From: an uncultured Bacilli bacterium
GTDB taxonomy: Bacteria; Bacillota_I; Bacilli_A; RF39; UBA660
Direction: 5' to 3'
NCBI GenBank assembly: GCA_947632345.1
Contig: CANROW010000009.1
Span: 1-52,457 of the forward strand
DNA: 52,457 bases
The notes below the pieces were generated by a model. The model worked only from the letters and a program-made list of their open reading frames with translations. It did no database searches and was not told the DNA's origin. Shown in pieces: positions 26,568-37,292 of the stretch; position 1 is the stretch's first letter; every line of letters begins with the position of its first letter. The position numbers were made by a program, and so were the translations under genes.

Positions 26568-27872
26568 TTATTGTTCATCTCTATTTTTGAATTGAAGGAC
26601 AATTGGAGTACCTTCGAAATCAAAATTCTCTCTAATTTTATTTTCTAAATATCTTTCATATGAGAAATGGACTAGGCCTTTATTGTTGACGTGAAAAGTA
26701 AATTTAGGTGGTTTTGTTCCTGATTGATTGACAAAATAAATTTTAAGTCTCTTTCCTTTATATGAAGGTGGAATATTCAATTGATAAGCATCATTGATAA
26801 CTTCATTCAAAACATTCGTTTTAATCTCGCGACCAATATTTTGACCGACTTTAATTATTTCTGGCATGAGGGTATGAATCCTCTTTTTGGTGAGCGCACT
26901 ACAAAAGACTACCGGTACATAACTCAAAAATTGAAATTCTGCACGCACTTTTTTTAAATACTCCTTTATGTCTGGTTCTTCGACAGTATCCCATTTATTG
27001 ACAGCAATAATCAATCCTTTGCCCTTTTCTAAGACATAACCTGCAATATGTTTGTCATGTTCAATAATTCCTTCTTCAGCGCTGACAACTAACACACAGA
27101 CATCACTGCGATCGATTGCTTTCATACTGCGAAGCAAACTGTACTTTTCAACATTTTCATACACTTTACCCTTTTTTCGCATCCCCGCTGTATCAATGAC
27201 AACATATTCTTCATTTTGATAAGTCAAAGTGGTGTCAATAGCATCTCTAGTCGTACCAGCGACATCACTGACAATGACTCTTTCTTCATTTAAAAGGGCG
27301 TTTATCAAACTGCTTTTACCAACATTAGGTCGACCAACAACCGAAAATTTAAGTCTTTTATCCTCACGTTGCTCCTTGACATCAAAGTCTTTAACAATTT
27401 CCTCCATTAGTTCATAAAAACCTGTTCCCTGTTCGCCACTAACCGGAATATAGCTATCAAAACCCAATTCATAGAAATCATATAAATGTTTTTGGTAAGA
27501 CTTAGCATCAATCTTATTGATGACAACGATTACTCTCTTATCCGTTTTTCGTAAAATGTCACGAACTAATAGATCATTACTCGTCAATCCTTCTTTACCA
27601 TCAACGATAAATAATACGACGTCACTCTCATCAATGGCAATCTCTGCTTGCATTCTAATTTTATCATTAAATGGTTGACGGCGCTCATCAATTCCACCAG
27701 TGTCAATCACATTAAAATGATACTCTCCAAAACTAGCTTCACTGTAAATCCTATCGCGCGTAACGCCAGGTGTATCTTCAATAATCGAAATTTTACTACC
27801 AACTATCTTATTAAAGATGGTACTCTTACCTACATTAGGTCTTCCAACTAATGCAACGACTGGTAATTTCAT
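26568..27872 (-). CDS. der: Ribosome-associated GTPase Der (EngA)
   Basis: Two G domains (GRPNVGKSTIFN, GRPNVGKSSLIN), DTPGVTRDR, KH-like C terminus. Confidence 0.98.
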   Translation of the reverse strand: MKLPVVALVGRPNVGKSTIFNKIVGSKISIIEDTPGVTRDRIYSEASFGEYHFNVIDTGGIDERRQPFNDKIRMQAEIAIDESDVVLFIVDGKEGLTSNDLLVRDILRKTDKRVIVVINKIDAKSYQKHLYDFYELGFDSYIPVSGEQGTGFYELMEEIVKDFDVKEQREDKRLKFSVVGRPNVGKSSLINALLNEERVIVSDVAGTTRDAIDTTLTYQNEEYVVIDTAGMRKKGKVYENVEKYSLLRSMKAIDRSDVCVLVVSAEEGIIEHDKHIAGYVLEKGKGLIIAVNKWDTVEEPDIKEYLKKVRAEFQFLSYVPVVFCSALTKKRIHTLMPEIIKVGQNIGREIKTNVLNEVINDAYQLNIPPSYKGKRLKIYFVNQSGTKPPKFTFHVNNKGLVHFSYERYLENKIRENFDFEGTPIVLQFKNRDEQ

Positions 27873-27982
27873 ACTATCACCTCACTAAGTCTATTATAAT
27901 AACTCTTTTTTTAGCAAGCAATAACTATGTAAAAAAGAAGTCAATTCAATGTAAAATATTTTAATAGAGATAATTAATTTTG

Positions 27983-28441
27983 TCAAATCAAAACCCTTTT
28001 CAAATCTAGATCTTTATACTCAATAGTGCAAAATTCAATTATCGATGAAATATTATCCACATCTTTTGTTGATACATAATAGTAATCATTTAATTTATAA
28101 ATTGGTCTGTGTAAAAATATTTTTGACAAATCTCTAGTTTTCAAATAGAAATTATTAATTGACACTGTTACTTTTGTATCAATCTTCTTACTATAACTGA
28201 TGAAATCATCAATTTTGGCTATTTCGACAAAAGCACCAATCTTTTTATCCAAATAGATATCAACTCGATAATACCCAAATAGTTCAATCGCATATATATC
28301 ATTTATATCTAGAAAGATTTTTTTTAGAAATTTAGCAATTTTCTCTTCATTAACGTCTTCTAAATCGCCTAATTCTTCAATATCATAAGTAAAATAAACG
28401 TAATTATCATCTACTAATTCCAAACTCATAACTTCACCCAT
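27983..28441 (-). CDS. Hypothetical protein
   Basis: 152-aa ORF between der and engB; no recognised domain. Confidence 0.65.
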   Translation of the reverse strand: MGEVMSLELVDDNYVYFTYDIEELGDLEDVNEEKIAKFLKKIFLDINDIYAIELFGYYRVDIYLDKKIGAFVEIAKIDDFISYSKKIDTKVTVSINNFYLKTRDLSKIFLHRPIYKLNDYYYVSTKDVDNISSIIEFCTIEYKDLDLKRVLI

Positions 28442-28473
28442 AGATATAATATGAAAACTATAAAAAAAAGAGA

Positions 28474-29067
28474 TTAAATAACCTCAACACTCAATTCGTC
28501 AATTTTATTTAAAATCTCTTCTCTTCCTAACTTACTAATACTTGAAAACAATATGATGTCATCACCAACAACTAAATTTAAGGAATCTTTTAGTAACTTA
28601 TAATTTTTATCTTTTTTACTAGCACCGACTTTATCAGCTTTAGTAGCAACAACAGTAACAGGAATATTGAAATACTTTAAAAAATTATACATCAGTAAAT
28701 CATCTTCCATCGGTTTATGACGAAAATCGATCAAAAGAAAGACGCGCTTTAATTCTTGACGAGTTTTGATATATTCTTCAATCATTAAACCAAATTTTCT
28801 TTGTTGATCTTTATTAACAGCCGCATATCCATATCCTGGGACATCTACTAAATAAAACATATCATTGACGATGTAAAAATTTAAAGTTTGGGTTTTACCA
28901 GGAGTAGCCGAAGTTCTAGCTAGATTTTTGCGATTGACAAGGGTATTAACAAAACTGCTCTTTCCGACATTACTGCGACCAACCATCAAAAATTCCGGTA
29001 ACCTTTTATCAGGATATTGGCTCTGTCTAACTGCCATTACATCTAAATCAACACTATTAATTTTCAT
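28474..29067 (-). CDS. engB: Ribosome biogenesis GTP-binding protein YsxC/EngB
   Basis: GRSNVGKSSFVN, TPGKTQTLNFY, DVPGYGYAAV, TKADK. Confidence 0.96.
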   Translation of the reverse strand: MKINSVDLDVMAVRQSQYPDKRLPEFLMVGRSNVGKSSFVNTLVNRKNLARTSATPGKTQTLNFYIVNDMFYLVDVPGYGYAAVNKDQQRKFGLMIEEYIKTRQELKRVFLLIDFRHKPMEDDLLMYNFLKYFNIPVTVVATKADKVGASKKDKNYKLLKDSLNLVVGDDIILFSSISKLGREEILNKIDELSVEVI

Positions 29068-29069
29068 AG

Positions 29070-30020
29070 TTATACCTCACTATTCATATCTATATAGTCC
29101 ATACAGACTTCATCCAATTCTTTTAATAATTTATTGACATCTTCCATAGTTGATACACGAGCTCCAGCGGCATATTTATGGCCACCACCATTATATTTCT
29201 CCGCAACTGTATTGATGACAGGTCCTCTTGACCTTATATTAAATTTAAAGAGATTATTCTTGATATCTTCTGATACCATAACCCAAACGACAACTTCAGA
29301 AATATTGTTCAAATTATTGACCAAGTTACCAGCTGAACCCGAATCTACTCCAAATTCATTAATAATATCATTAGTGATAATGATATATGCCAAACCACTT
29401 TGCGAAAGAACCATATTTTGTTCTATATATCCTTGAAGACGAATCTCTTTTAGTGGTCTTAAAAATATATTTTGATATAATTTAGGTAAATCTAAGGGAT
29501 ATTTCTCTAATAATTCAGACACTAAACGAAAAGTCTTAGATGTCGTTGAAAATAAAAATCTATTCGTATCAGATATAATGCCCATAAATAGGTATTTAGC
29601 TATATCTTCATCCATTAACATTTCCGTATTATTGATAAAATCTAAAATAATTTCGGAAGCTGATGAAGCCTTATCATCGATATATTCTAAATCACAATAA
29701 GTCTCTAACCACGGATGATGATCAATTTTAATCGTTTTGGAGAAACCCTCTAAAGATGGTAGATCAACTCTTTTCTTATCTGGCGTATCAACAATTATCA
29801 ATAACCCATCTAAAGCTTCAGGCGTCCGATCTAATCTTGGAAAATAATTGAATTTAGAACTTATATTTCCAACGGCATATACCTGTTTATTGGGAAAAGT
29901 TAATTTGATCGCATCTCTTAAAGAGATTTGACTAGCTAAGGCATCAGGATCAACACCGATATGTCGCGCTATCACTATTTTGTCATATTTTTTAATTTCT
30001 TCAAAAATAGTATTATACAT
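29070..30020 (-). CDS. nrnA: NrnA-like DHH/DHHA1 oligoribonuclease / pAp phosphatase
   Basis: VDPDALASQ, DHHPW, GGGHKYAAGA. Confidence 0.9.
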   Translation of the reverse strand: MYNTIFEEIKKYDKIVIARHIGVDPDALASQISLRDAIKLTFPNKQVYAVGNISSKFNYFPRLDRTPEALDGLLIIVDTPDKKRVDLPSLEGFSKTIKIDHHPWLETYCDLEYIDDKASSASEIILDFINNTEMLMDEDIAKYLFMGIISDTNRFLFSTTSKTFRLVSELLEKYPLDLPKLYQNIFLRPLKEIRLQGYIEQNMVLSQSGLAYIIITNDIINEFGVDSGSAGNLVNNLNNISEVVVWVMVSEDIKNNLFKFNIRSRGPVINTVAEKYNGGGHKYAAGARVSTMEDVNKLLKELDEVCMDYIDMNSEV

Positions 30021-30031
30021 TTTTAATCCTT

Positions 30032-31210
30032 CTATTTGACAAGAGCTAGAGTATCCATAGCAATCATCAATTCCTCATCAGTTGGTACGAGATATACTAG
30101 ACAACTTGAATCCTTACTACTAATGCAGCGCAATTCGCCACGGACATTATTAGCTTCAATATCTAATTTAATTCCTAAGCAAGCAAGTCTTTCAATGATC
30201 TGGAGACGACTATCAGGACTTTTTTCACCAATACCAGCAGTAAAGGCAATGACATCTACTCCACCCATTTCAACATAGTATTGACTGATGTATTTTACAA
30301 CAGAATTGACAAACATCTTTTGGGCCAAAATAGCTTTTTCTTTTCCTTCTTTAATAGCATCTTCAATATCTCTTGAATCACTACTAATTTCACTAATTCC
30401 TAAGAAGCCTGACTTTTTATTTAAAGCAGTGATTACTTCACTAGCATCTAAATCTTCTTTTTCCATGACATAAGGAATAATAGATGGATCAACATCACCA
30501 CTACGCGTTCCCATAACAATACCAGCAAGTGGTGTAAATCCCATTGACGTATCAACACATTTACCATCTTTAATAGCGCAAACGCTACCTCCTTGCCCTA
30601 AATGACAAGAAATGATTCGCAAATCATCACGACCGACAACTTCACTAATCTTTTTAGCGATGTAGCGATGACTAGTACCGTGGAAACCATATTTTCTAAC
30701 TTGATATTTTTCATACCAAGAATAAGGAACAGCATATAAGTAATTATCTTCACTCATCGTTTGATGGAAAGCTGTATCAAAAACTACTACCATTGGCGTA
30801 TTTGGCAATGCTTCTTTAAACGCTTTAATACCAATTACGTGAGCTGGATTATGAAGTGGCGCTAAATCAGATAATTTAATGATATCATCAATTACTTTAT
30901 CTGTGACTAGAACTGATTCTTTATATTCAGAACCACCATGAACGATTCTATGACCGACTCCATCTATTTCTTCTAAACTATTAATTATTTTTAATTCGAT
31001 CAATTTATCTAACAAGATTTTAACAGCGTCAGCGTGATCTTTTAATGGTGCTTCTTGTTTGATCTTAAACTCAGAATTCTTTATTGTATAAAATGAACCA
31101 TCAATACCAATTCTCTCAAATAGACCTGATACTAATACTTCATTTGTATCCATATTAAATAAACTAAATTTTAACGAGCTACTACCCGCATTAATTGACA
31201 TAATTTTCAT
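30032..31210 (-). CDS. ackA: Acetate kinase
   Basis: INAGSSSLKFSLF, HRIVHGG, HLGQGGSVCAI, DTSMGFTPLAG. Confidence 0.98.
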   Translation of the reverse strand: MKIMSINAGSSSLKFSLFNMDTNEVLVSGLFERIGIDGSFYTIKNSEFKIKQEAPLKDHADAVKILLDKLIELKIINSLEEIDGVGHRIVHGGSEYKESVLVTDKVIDDIIKLSDLAPLHNPAHVIGIKAFKEALPNTPMVVVFDTAFHQTMSEDNYLYAVPYSWYEKYQVRKYGFHGTSHRYIAKKISEVVGRDDLRIISCHLGQGGSVCAIKDGKCVDTSMGFTPLAGIVMGTRSGDVDPSIIPYVMEKEDLDASEVITALNKKSGFLGISEISSDSRDIEDAIKEGKEKAILAQKMFVNSVVKYISQYYVEMGGVDVIAFTAGIGEKSPDSRLQIIERLACLGIKLDIEANNVRGELRCISSKDSSCLVYLVPTDEELMIAMDTLALVK

Positions 31211-31291
31211 AATATCCCTCTTTCTAACAATGATATTATACTATATTGTCAGCTTTTTTAAAAGTAAAAATAGTGGATATATACTAATAAA

Positions 31292-31334
31292 ATAAAAGAG
31301 ATTTAAAATTAATTAAATCTCTTCAGTTTTTATA
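31292..31334 (-). terminator. SASP gene terminator
   Basis: Minus-strand GAAGAGATTTAATTAATTTTAAATCTCTTTTATTTT. Confidence 0.65.
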
Positions 31335-31339
31335 CATAA

Positions 31340-31546
31340 CTATTTAGTATAGTTGTAACTTGAACCTAATTGACTCATACCATTTTGTACTAATCTTTTA
31401 GTGATTTCTCCACCAACTCTACCATTAGCACGGCTAGTAGCATCTGGTCCTAAGTTTACACCAAATTCATTAGCTATTTCATATTTCATCTTATCGATAG
31501 CTTGTTTAGCACCTGGAACGTACATTTTCATTGAATCCTTGTTCAT
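31340..31546 (-). CDS. Alpha/beta-type small acid-soluble spore protein; start corrected to ATG at 31546 (ORF track uses GTG at 31561 inside the RBS)
   Basis: [32 protein letters not shown], includes a GPR cleavage-like site EIANE; GGAGGTG RBS. Confidence 0.96.
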   Translation of the reverse strand: MNKDSMKMYVPGAKQAIDKMKYEIANEFGVNLGPDATSRANGRVGGEITKRLVQNGMSQLGSSYNYTK

Positions 31547-31566
31547 GTTTTTCACCTCCACACTTA

Positions 31567-31595
31567 TAAAATGTGGAAAATTTTAAAAAACATAC
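31567..31595 (-). promoter_or_regulatory. sigmaG-like promoter of the SASP gene
   Basis: Minus strand GTATG-N17-CATTTTA fits forespore consensus GHATR/CATnnTA; about 20 nt from -10 to start codon. Confidence 0.7.
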
Positions 31596-31618
31596 ATTTT
31601 TTTTTTGGTAATTATTAC

Positions 31619-32806
31619 CTATAGAACATCTTCAAAAGTTTTATCTTTTTCATCAGTGATAACTAACGTATTAGTTTCATTAATGGCTTTATCGATCATA
31701 CTAGCATAATCAAAGCGCTTTTCATACTCTATACATAAATCAAGTCGCGGATTGATGACAGGATGCTTTGGTACAAAAACTGTACAGCAATCTTCAAAAG
31801 GCAAAATACTTATGTCGTAAGTATCAATTTTTTTAGCAATATCAATTATTTCTAACTTATCAAGACAAGCTACAGGACGAATGACTGGCATATTGGTAAC
31901 TTCGTTAATGACAGCCATACTAGTTAGCGTTTGCGAAGCAACTTGACCAATACTTTCACCGTTAGCAATGATTGTACATTTATTCTTTTTCGCAAGACGT
32001 TCAGTTATGCGATACATCATTCTGCGCATAATGGTTATGCAGTAATCCTCTTCAATTTCACGATAAATAGCTTCTTGTATTTCCGTAAAAGGAACGACGT
32101 GAAGATTAATTGAATCAGTGTATTGAGCTAATTTTTTGGTTAAAGCAATAACTTTATTTCGCGCTTCAATACTAGTATGTGGAATTGCCTCAAAATATAT
32201 GCAATCTAATCTGACACCGCGTTTTAGTGTCAAATATCCACTAACTGGCGAATCAATACCGCCACTGAGCATCAACATTCCTTTGCCAAGTGTCCCATTT
32301 GGATATCCACCAAGACCACAATACTCATTAGTATAAATATAGGTATAATATTCTCTAATCTCCACATTTAATAAAATATCAGGATTGTGAACATCAACTT
32401 TAATACCATCGATATTTTTTAAAATTAAACCACCTAATTGTCTTGAAAAATCTAAGCTAGGAATAGGGAATCTTTTATCACTTCGTTTTGTTTCTATCTT
32501 AAATGTTTTAAAAGATAACGTTTTCATTATCGCAAGGACTTTTTCTTTTATATTTTCGACATCACTCGCAATTTTATACGCCACAACGTATTCATGAATA
32601 CCAAAAATATTATTAATAATTCCTAAAACTTCTTCTAGCTCTTGATCATTAAACTCAATATACATTCGAGAGATATCCTTATGAATATTGACATTTAAAT
32701 TTTTTAATTTATTTTTGATATTAGAATATAAAGTATTGACAAAGAATTTACGATTACCCTTTTTAGTAGTCAATTCACCATACTTGATCATTATAACTCT
32801 ATCCAT
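31619..32806 (-). CDS. thiI: tRNA 4-thiouridine synthase ThiI; start probably at MDRVIMIKYGEL
   Basis: IKYGELTTKKGNRKFF, THUMP region, PP-loop LMLSGGIDSPVSGYL, catalytic-loop Cys ILPFEDCCTVFVPKHP. Confidence 0.95.
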   Translation of the reverse strand: MDRVIMIKYGELTTKKGNRKFFVNTLYSNIKNKLKNLNVNIHKDISRMYIEFNDQELEEVLGIINNIFGIHEYVVAYKIASDVENIKEKVLAIMKTLSFKTFKIETKRSDKRFPIPSLDFSRQLGGLILKNIDGIKVDVHNPDILLNVEIREYYTYIYTNEYCGLGGYPNGTLGKGMLMLSGGIDSPVSGYLTLKRGVRLDCIYFEAIPHTSIEARNKVIALTKKLAQYTDSINLHVVPFTEIQEAIYREIEEDYCITIMRRMMYRITERLAKKNKCTIIANGESIGQVASQTLTSMAVINEVTNMPVIRPVACLDKLEIIDIAKKIDTYDISILPFEDCCTVFVPKHPVINPRLDLCIEYEKRFDYASMIDKAINETNTLVITDEKDKTFEDVL

Positions 32807-32899
32807 ATAAAAATTCCCACTTTCTAAAAATATTCTTATATATAATATCATAAAAAAAGAATTTATCATATGACAAATTCAATTTTTAGAATATTTAAT

Positions 32900-35380
32900 C
32901 TATACATTATCATTCCGTATAGTTTCAATAATATTGGCTTTTTTAACTTTTCGAGCCGCAAAATAAGTAGCGCCAAAAATGATTACATAAATACCAATAA
33001 TAGATATTAACAAATAAGTAAATGGATATACTATAATATTCTCACTAAATATATTCGACATACTTATTAAGAAGATGAAGCCACCTGATATCAAATGTCC
33101 CCAAACAAGTGCATCAAACCCAAGGACAACTCCTTCATAGAAAAGCATTTTATTGAAAGCTTTTTTCGATAATCCGACACTTCGTAAAACAGCAAAATCT
33201 CTTTTGCGCAAATCAATACTGGTATTAATCGTATTTATGACATTGGTTGCGGCAATTAAAATGATAAAGGCAAAGAAAGCATAAATACCCGCTTTAACTC
33301 CATAAATGGTCTTATAATATTCTTCATATTCAACAAGCATATTAGTGTATCCAGTAATATCGATATAATTGTCTTCTAATTGTTTAATTCTTCTATCCAA
33401 ATCTTTATATTTATCAGAATCTATTTTAATCGTATAACCATTATAGTAAGATGATGCATCATCACTACTAATTTTATCATTTATGTGTTCATATTCTTCT
33501 TCCAAAATGATAATTGACGAAGTTAAAGAACTATCATCAATAAAATATATATTATTAAATGTATAATATGGATTATTGACATCATAATCACAAATATATC
33601 TATCTTTAGAAGAAGTAGCATTAGGATTCTCAATCTGTTTTGTATTATATATGCTTATCGATTTAACATCACCTTTCCATTTTGGAATGACTACATCTTC
33701 CTCATATTGTGACTCAGAAAAGTTATATAAATTTTTATTGACAAAGGCAACATCATTTTGAACACCATATCGTTTTTTAAGAGCGTCATAATTTTTACGA
33801 TCAAATGATGTGATTACCACATAATCACAATCTGTTGAAGAATAACTGTTATACTTTAGATACTCATCTGTAAAATAATCATTTGCAACAGGAAGACGAC
33901 CAATGATTGAACGCTCAACGCGATATTTATCTATTTCTTTATAAGATATAATTTCATTAACTAGTTTTTTTCCTTGTTCACTACTGTCGACGTTGACAAT
34001 AATAGGATATTCTTCTGGTTCATATTTTTCTACCTCTCCAAGCAATAGATCAACTAACGTTCCCATAAACATGAATAAAATGATACTAATAATTAACGAT
34101 ATTTTGGCGCTTGTATATTTTTTACTGTTACGCGTAATATTGTTACGAGCAAGAATGGCTTCACCACCAAACAAATTCAATAGACCTTTTTTCTTTTTGA
34201 TTTTCTTTTTCTTAACCTTTGTCTCATTATTAAGTCTAATGGCTTCGAGTGGCATAACACGACTTGAACGAAAGGCAGGGATAATCGCTGATAAAAAAAT
34301 CATAATGATAGAAAAAATCAAAGAGATATAAGCAAATGCTGGATAGATGACGACTCGAAAATTGGTGTCAGGAAAATTGGACTTAATTATAGACGATACC
34401 ACTAGTGCTAGAAAAAAGCTGAATAAAATACCAAGAGGTATCGCAATTATCGCAATCAAGAAAGCTTCGTATAAAACACTTAAAAAAATATGTTTTTTAG
34501 TTGCTCCCATACTTCTAAAAATACCAAATAGCTTTTTACGTTCTGATACAGATATCGCGAATGCGTTATAAATGGCTAGTGATGAGAAGATAGCAAGAAC
34601 ACTCAAAATGGCAACAATCCAATTTTTAATCATGTGCATATATTCTTTATTTCCGACACCGAACCACATCAAGTACTGACTATTGATATAAACATTTTCA
34701 TATTGATTGTCATTTAATGCACTCATTATACGTGGAAAATTAGCCTGCTGCGCTATTTTATAAGTTTCCTCAACAGTATCTTCCATATTTTTAAAATAGA
34801 TGTAATACTCTTCGGGATATCTTCCCTCAGACTTGGTATAAAAAACATTTGTATAATCAATATAGCCATTTTCATGAACATAATGATCAAATTTCGATTC
34901 TTTATAAATACCTACTACTTTGTAAATAATTTCATCTTTACCAAAGGTTGCCCCAATCGCAATATCTCGCTCTTTAGACAAATCGTAATCGATGATTATT
35001 TCATTATTATTAGTTGGCAATTTACCACTTGTTAGAACAAAATTATCATCATAATCAAAAGAAGCACTCTTAATTTTAAATTCTTCTTCATAATCATCAA
35101 CTAATGAATCAACTACTTCCAAAGTAACAAAATGATCAATTTTTGGATTATCCTGGATTATCTTTTTGACTTTATAATCGCTATCAACATTATTAATTTG
35201 GACGTGATGATCACCGTTTGATTGAACTATGTATTGAATTTCAGTATCGCGAACACTAGAAAAGACTAATCCCACGACAAATAATAAGGATACCGCTAAA
35301 AAAGTCCCAACAATTGTCACGATAGTCCGCTTTTTATTTTTTAAAAGATTACGCCACGTAAACTTATTGAGGATTTTCAT
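32900..35380 (-). CDS. FtsX/MacB-type ABC transporter permease
   Basis: NLLKNKKRTIVTIVGTFLAV, FGIFRSMGATKKHIF and DFAVLRSVGLSKKAFNKM repeats, large extracytoplasmic region; start set at MKILNKF. Confidence 0.9.
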   Translation of the reverse strand: MKILNKFTWRNLLKNKKRTIVTIVGTFLAVSLLFVVGLVFSSVRDTEIQYIVQSNGDHHVQINNVDSDYKVKKIIQDNPKIDHFVTLEVVDSLVDDYEEEFKIKSASFDYDDNFVLTSGKLPTNNNEIIIDYDLSKERDIAIGATFGKDEIIYKVVGIYKESKFDHYVHENGYIDYTNVFYTKSEGRYPEEYYIYFKNMEDTVEETYKIAQQANFPRIMSALNDNQYENVYINSQYLMWFGVGNKEYMHMIKNWIVAILSVLAIFSSLAIYNAFAISVSERKKLFGIFRSMGATKKHIFLSVLYEAFLIAIIAIPLGILFSFFLALVVSSIIKSNFPDTNFRVVIYPAFAYISLIFSIIMIFLSAIIPAFRSSRVMPLEAIRLNNETKVKKKKIKKKKGLLNLFGGEAILARNNITRNSKKYTSAKISLIISIILFMFMGTLVDLLLGEVEKYEPEEYPIIVNVDSSEQGKKLVNEIISYKEIDKYRVERSIIGRLPVANDYFTDEYLKYNSYSSTDCDYVVITSFDRKNYDALKKRYGVQNDVAFVNKNLYNFSESQYEEDVVIPKWKGDVKSISIYNTKQIENPNATSSKDRYICDYDVNNPYYTFNNIYFIDDSSLTSSIIILEEEYEHINDKISSDDASSYYNGYTIKIDSDKYKDLDRRIKQLEDNYIDITGYTNMLVEYEEYYKTIYGVKAGIYAFFAFIILIAATNVINTINTSIDLRKRDFAVLRSVGLSKKAFNKMLFYEGVVLGFDALVWGHLISGGFIFLISMSNIFSENIIVYPFTYLLISIIGIYVIIFGATYFAARKVKKANIIETIRNDNV

Positions 35381-36095
35381 TTTGAACCTCACTACTTTGA
35401 ACAGGAATAGTAGGCATTACTGTTTTTTTAATATCACTTATTATCTTTCCATCACTGACCGTTATAATTCTCTTCGCCCGTTCAGCTATCACTAAATCAT
35501 GTGTAACCATAATTATGGTCTGTCTATATTTATAATTTAATAGTTTTAGTAAATTAATTATCTCTTCTGAGTTATTAGAGTCTAGATTTCCTGTTGGTTC
35601 ATCAGCAAGGACAATTGCTGGATGATTTAAAAGAGCTCGCGCTATCGCTACTCTCTGTTGCGTTCCACCTGATAATTGATTGGGCAAATAATTGACATAT
35701 TCATCAAGTTTTAAAAGACTTATCAATTCTTTCTTTAAATTTTCATCAACTTTGCCTCGATCTAATAACACCGGTAATTCAATATTTTCTTCAACGTTTA
35801 AAATAGGGATTAAATTATAGAATTGATAGATCAAACCAACATCTTTTCTTCGATATTTAGATAGTTCACTATCATTCATATTATAAATGTTTTTATTCCT
35901 AACAATAATGTTACCACTGGTCGGTTTATCAACGCCACCAATCAAATGAAGTAAGGTACTTTTACCACTTCCACTCGCTCCGACAATGGCGACAAACTCG
36001 CCTTCATCCACTTCAAAAGATATATTATCCAAGGCTTTAGTAAGAGCCATTCCCTTACCATACTCTTTTACTAAACTTTCGACTTTTAGAATCAT
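35364..36095 (-). CDS. ABC transporter ATP-binding protein (LolD/MacB type)
   Basis: GASGSGKSTLLHLIGGVDKPTSG, LSGGTQQRVAIARALLNHPAIVLADEPTGNLD. Confidence 0.96.
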   Translation of the reverse strand: MILKVESLVKEYGKGMALTKALDNISFEVDEGEFVAIVGASGSGKSTLLHLIGGVDKPTSGNIIVRNKNIYNMNDSELSKYRRKDVGLIYQFYNLIPILNVEENIELPVLLDRGKVDENLKKELISLLKLDEYVNYLPNQLSGGTQQRVAIARALLNHPAIVLADEPTGNLDSNNSEEIINLLKLLNYKYRQTIIMVTHDLVIAERAKRIITVSDGKIISDIKKTVMPTIPVQSSEVQNENPQ

Positions 36096-36180
36096 AACCC
36101 ACCTCTATCCTAATTCAATTATATATAATTGAATAGAAAAAGTAAATGATGATAATATATTTGAAATATTTTTTTAAAAA

Positions 36181-36212
36181 ATAAAAAGTAGATTTTTTCT
36201 ACTTTTTTTATT
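36181..36212 (-). terminator. Terminator of SleB-like hydrolase gene
   Basis: AAAAAGTAGATTTTTTCTACTTTTTTTA. Confidence 0.6.
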
Positions 36213-37272
36213 ACTTACAAGCTAAATTTTTTCTATCAAAACTATTAGTCGTTTCGTATCTTTTTACTAATTTCTTTTTTACTATTTGTTGTTTTATATC
36301 TTCTTCTGGCTCTTCTATCTGTTCCTCTTCACGAATAATTCGATCATCATCAGTTAAGACATTAAAGAAATAGTTACCATTAGATGTAAACTGTTCAGGA
36401 TTTTCGCCATATGGATAACTTCTAAATGACATATAATCATTAGTTGCTCCTGAACATAGAGTATCAACGATGGCCTCAAATCCTTCATATTCGCTCAAGG
36501 CTTCATATCCCATTTCCTTGTACTGAAAAAACCTCTTGCTACCATAAGCATATTGATTTGGCGCAATCAACTGACCATATAGTTTCTTACCAAGTTCTTC
36601 ATCATTTAAAGACTTTGAAACATAACGATTAAAACGATTACTATTGTATCTATTAAGCAAAGTACTAGTGACAGCTGAACACTCTGTTTTACCATATCCA
36701 CCTTCAACATAAACTGTACACACAATATCGTATAGTTGCTCTAAAGTTAAATCATATTCTTCTAACACCCACTCAATTTTACTTTCTATACTATTGTCAT
36801 TAGAATCATTTTCCACAGGTTCCTCAACAACTTCATTGTCTTCATCGATGTTTGGCTTATTAAATTTGTCAAAAATTAGTTGGTTACCAGGTAAAACATC
36901 ACCAACACCAAAAGCAGTCATTGCTATGATATCATCTTTAAGATTTTTAAGAGGTAATGAATTACCATTACCATCATAAAATACATAATACTCTTCATAA
37001 TTATTGCTTAAAGGAATATCAGGTGATGATTTTTCAGCTTTAGCAATAGTCTCATAATATCCCTGTTGTTGATCTATATCTTCGCTATTCTCTACAAAAT
37101 TACTATTATTTGAGTTAAACATACTAGCATGTGGTGTTATAAGCATAGACAAAGCCATACAAAAAGCAGAAGTATTAATCGAATTAAGATGTCCATACAA
37201 TCCCTTTATATTAATACAAATTTTTCCAAATGAATTCTTAAAAAAATTATATAAATGATTTAATAAACTCAT
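36211..37272 (-). CDS. SleB-like cell wall hydrolase
   Basis: C-terminal LYDIVCTVYVEGGYGKTECSAVTSTLLNRYNS...APNQYAYGSKRFF; N-terminal hydrophobic segment. Confidence 0.7.
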   Translation of the reverse strand: MSLLNHLYNFFKNSFGKICINIKGLYGHLNSINTSAFCMALSMLITPHASMFNSNNSNFVENSEDIDQQQGYYETIAKAEKSSPDIPLSNNYEEYYVFYDGNGNSLPLKNLKDDIIAMTAFGVGDVLPGNQLIFDKFNKPNIDEDNEVVEEPVENDSNDNSIESKIEWVLEEYDLTLEQLYDIVCTVYVEGGYGKTECSAVTSTLLNRYNSNRFNRYVSKSLNDEELGKKLYGQLIAPNQYAYGSKRFFQYKEMGYEALSEYEGFEAIVDTLCSGATNDYMSFRSYPYGENPEQFTSNGNYFFNVLTDDDRIIREEEQIEEPEEDIKQQIVKKKLVKRYETTNSFDRKNLACK

Positions 37273-37292
37273 AAAACGGCCCCCTAATAGTT

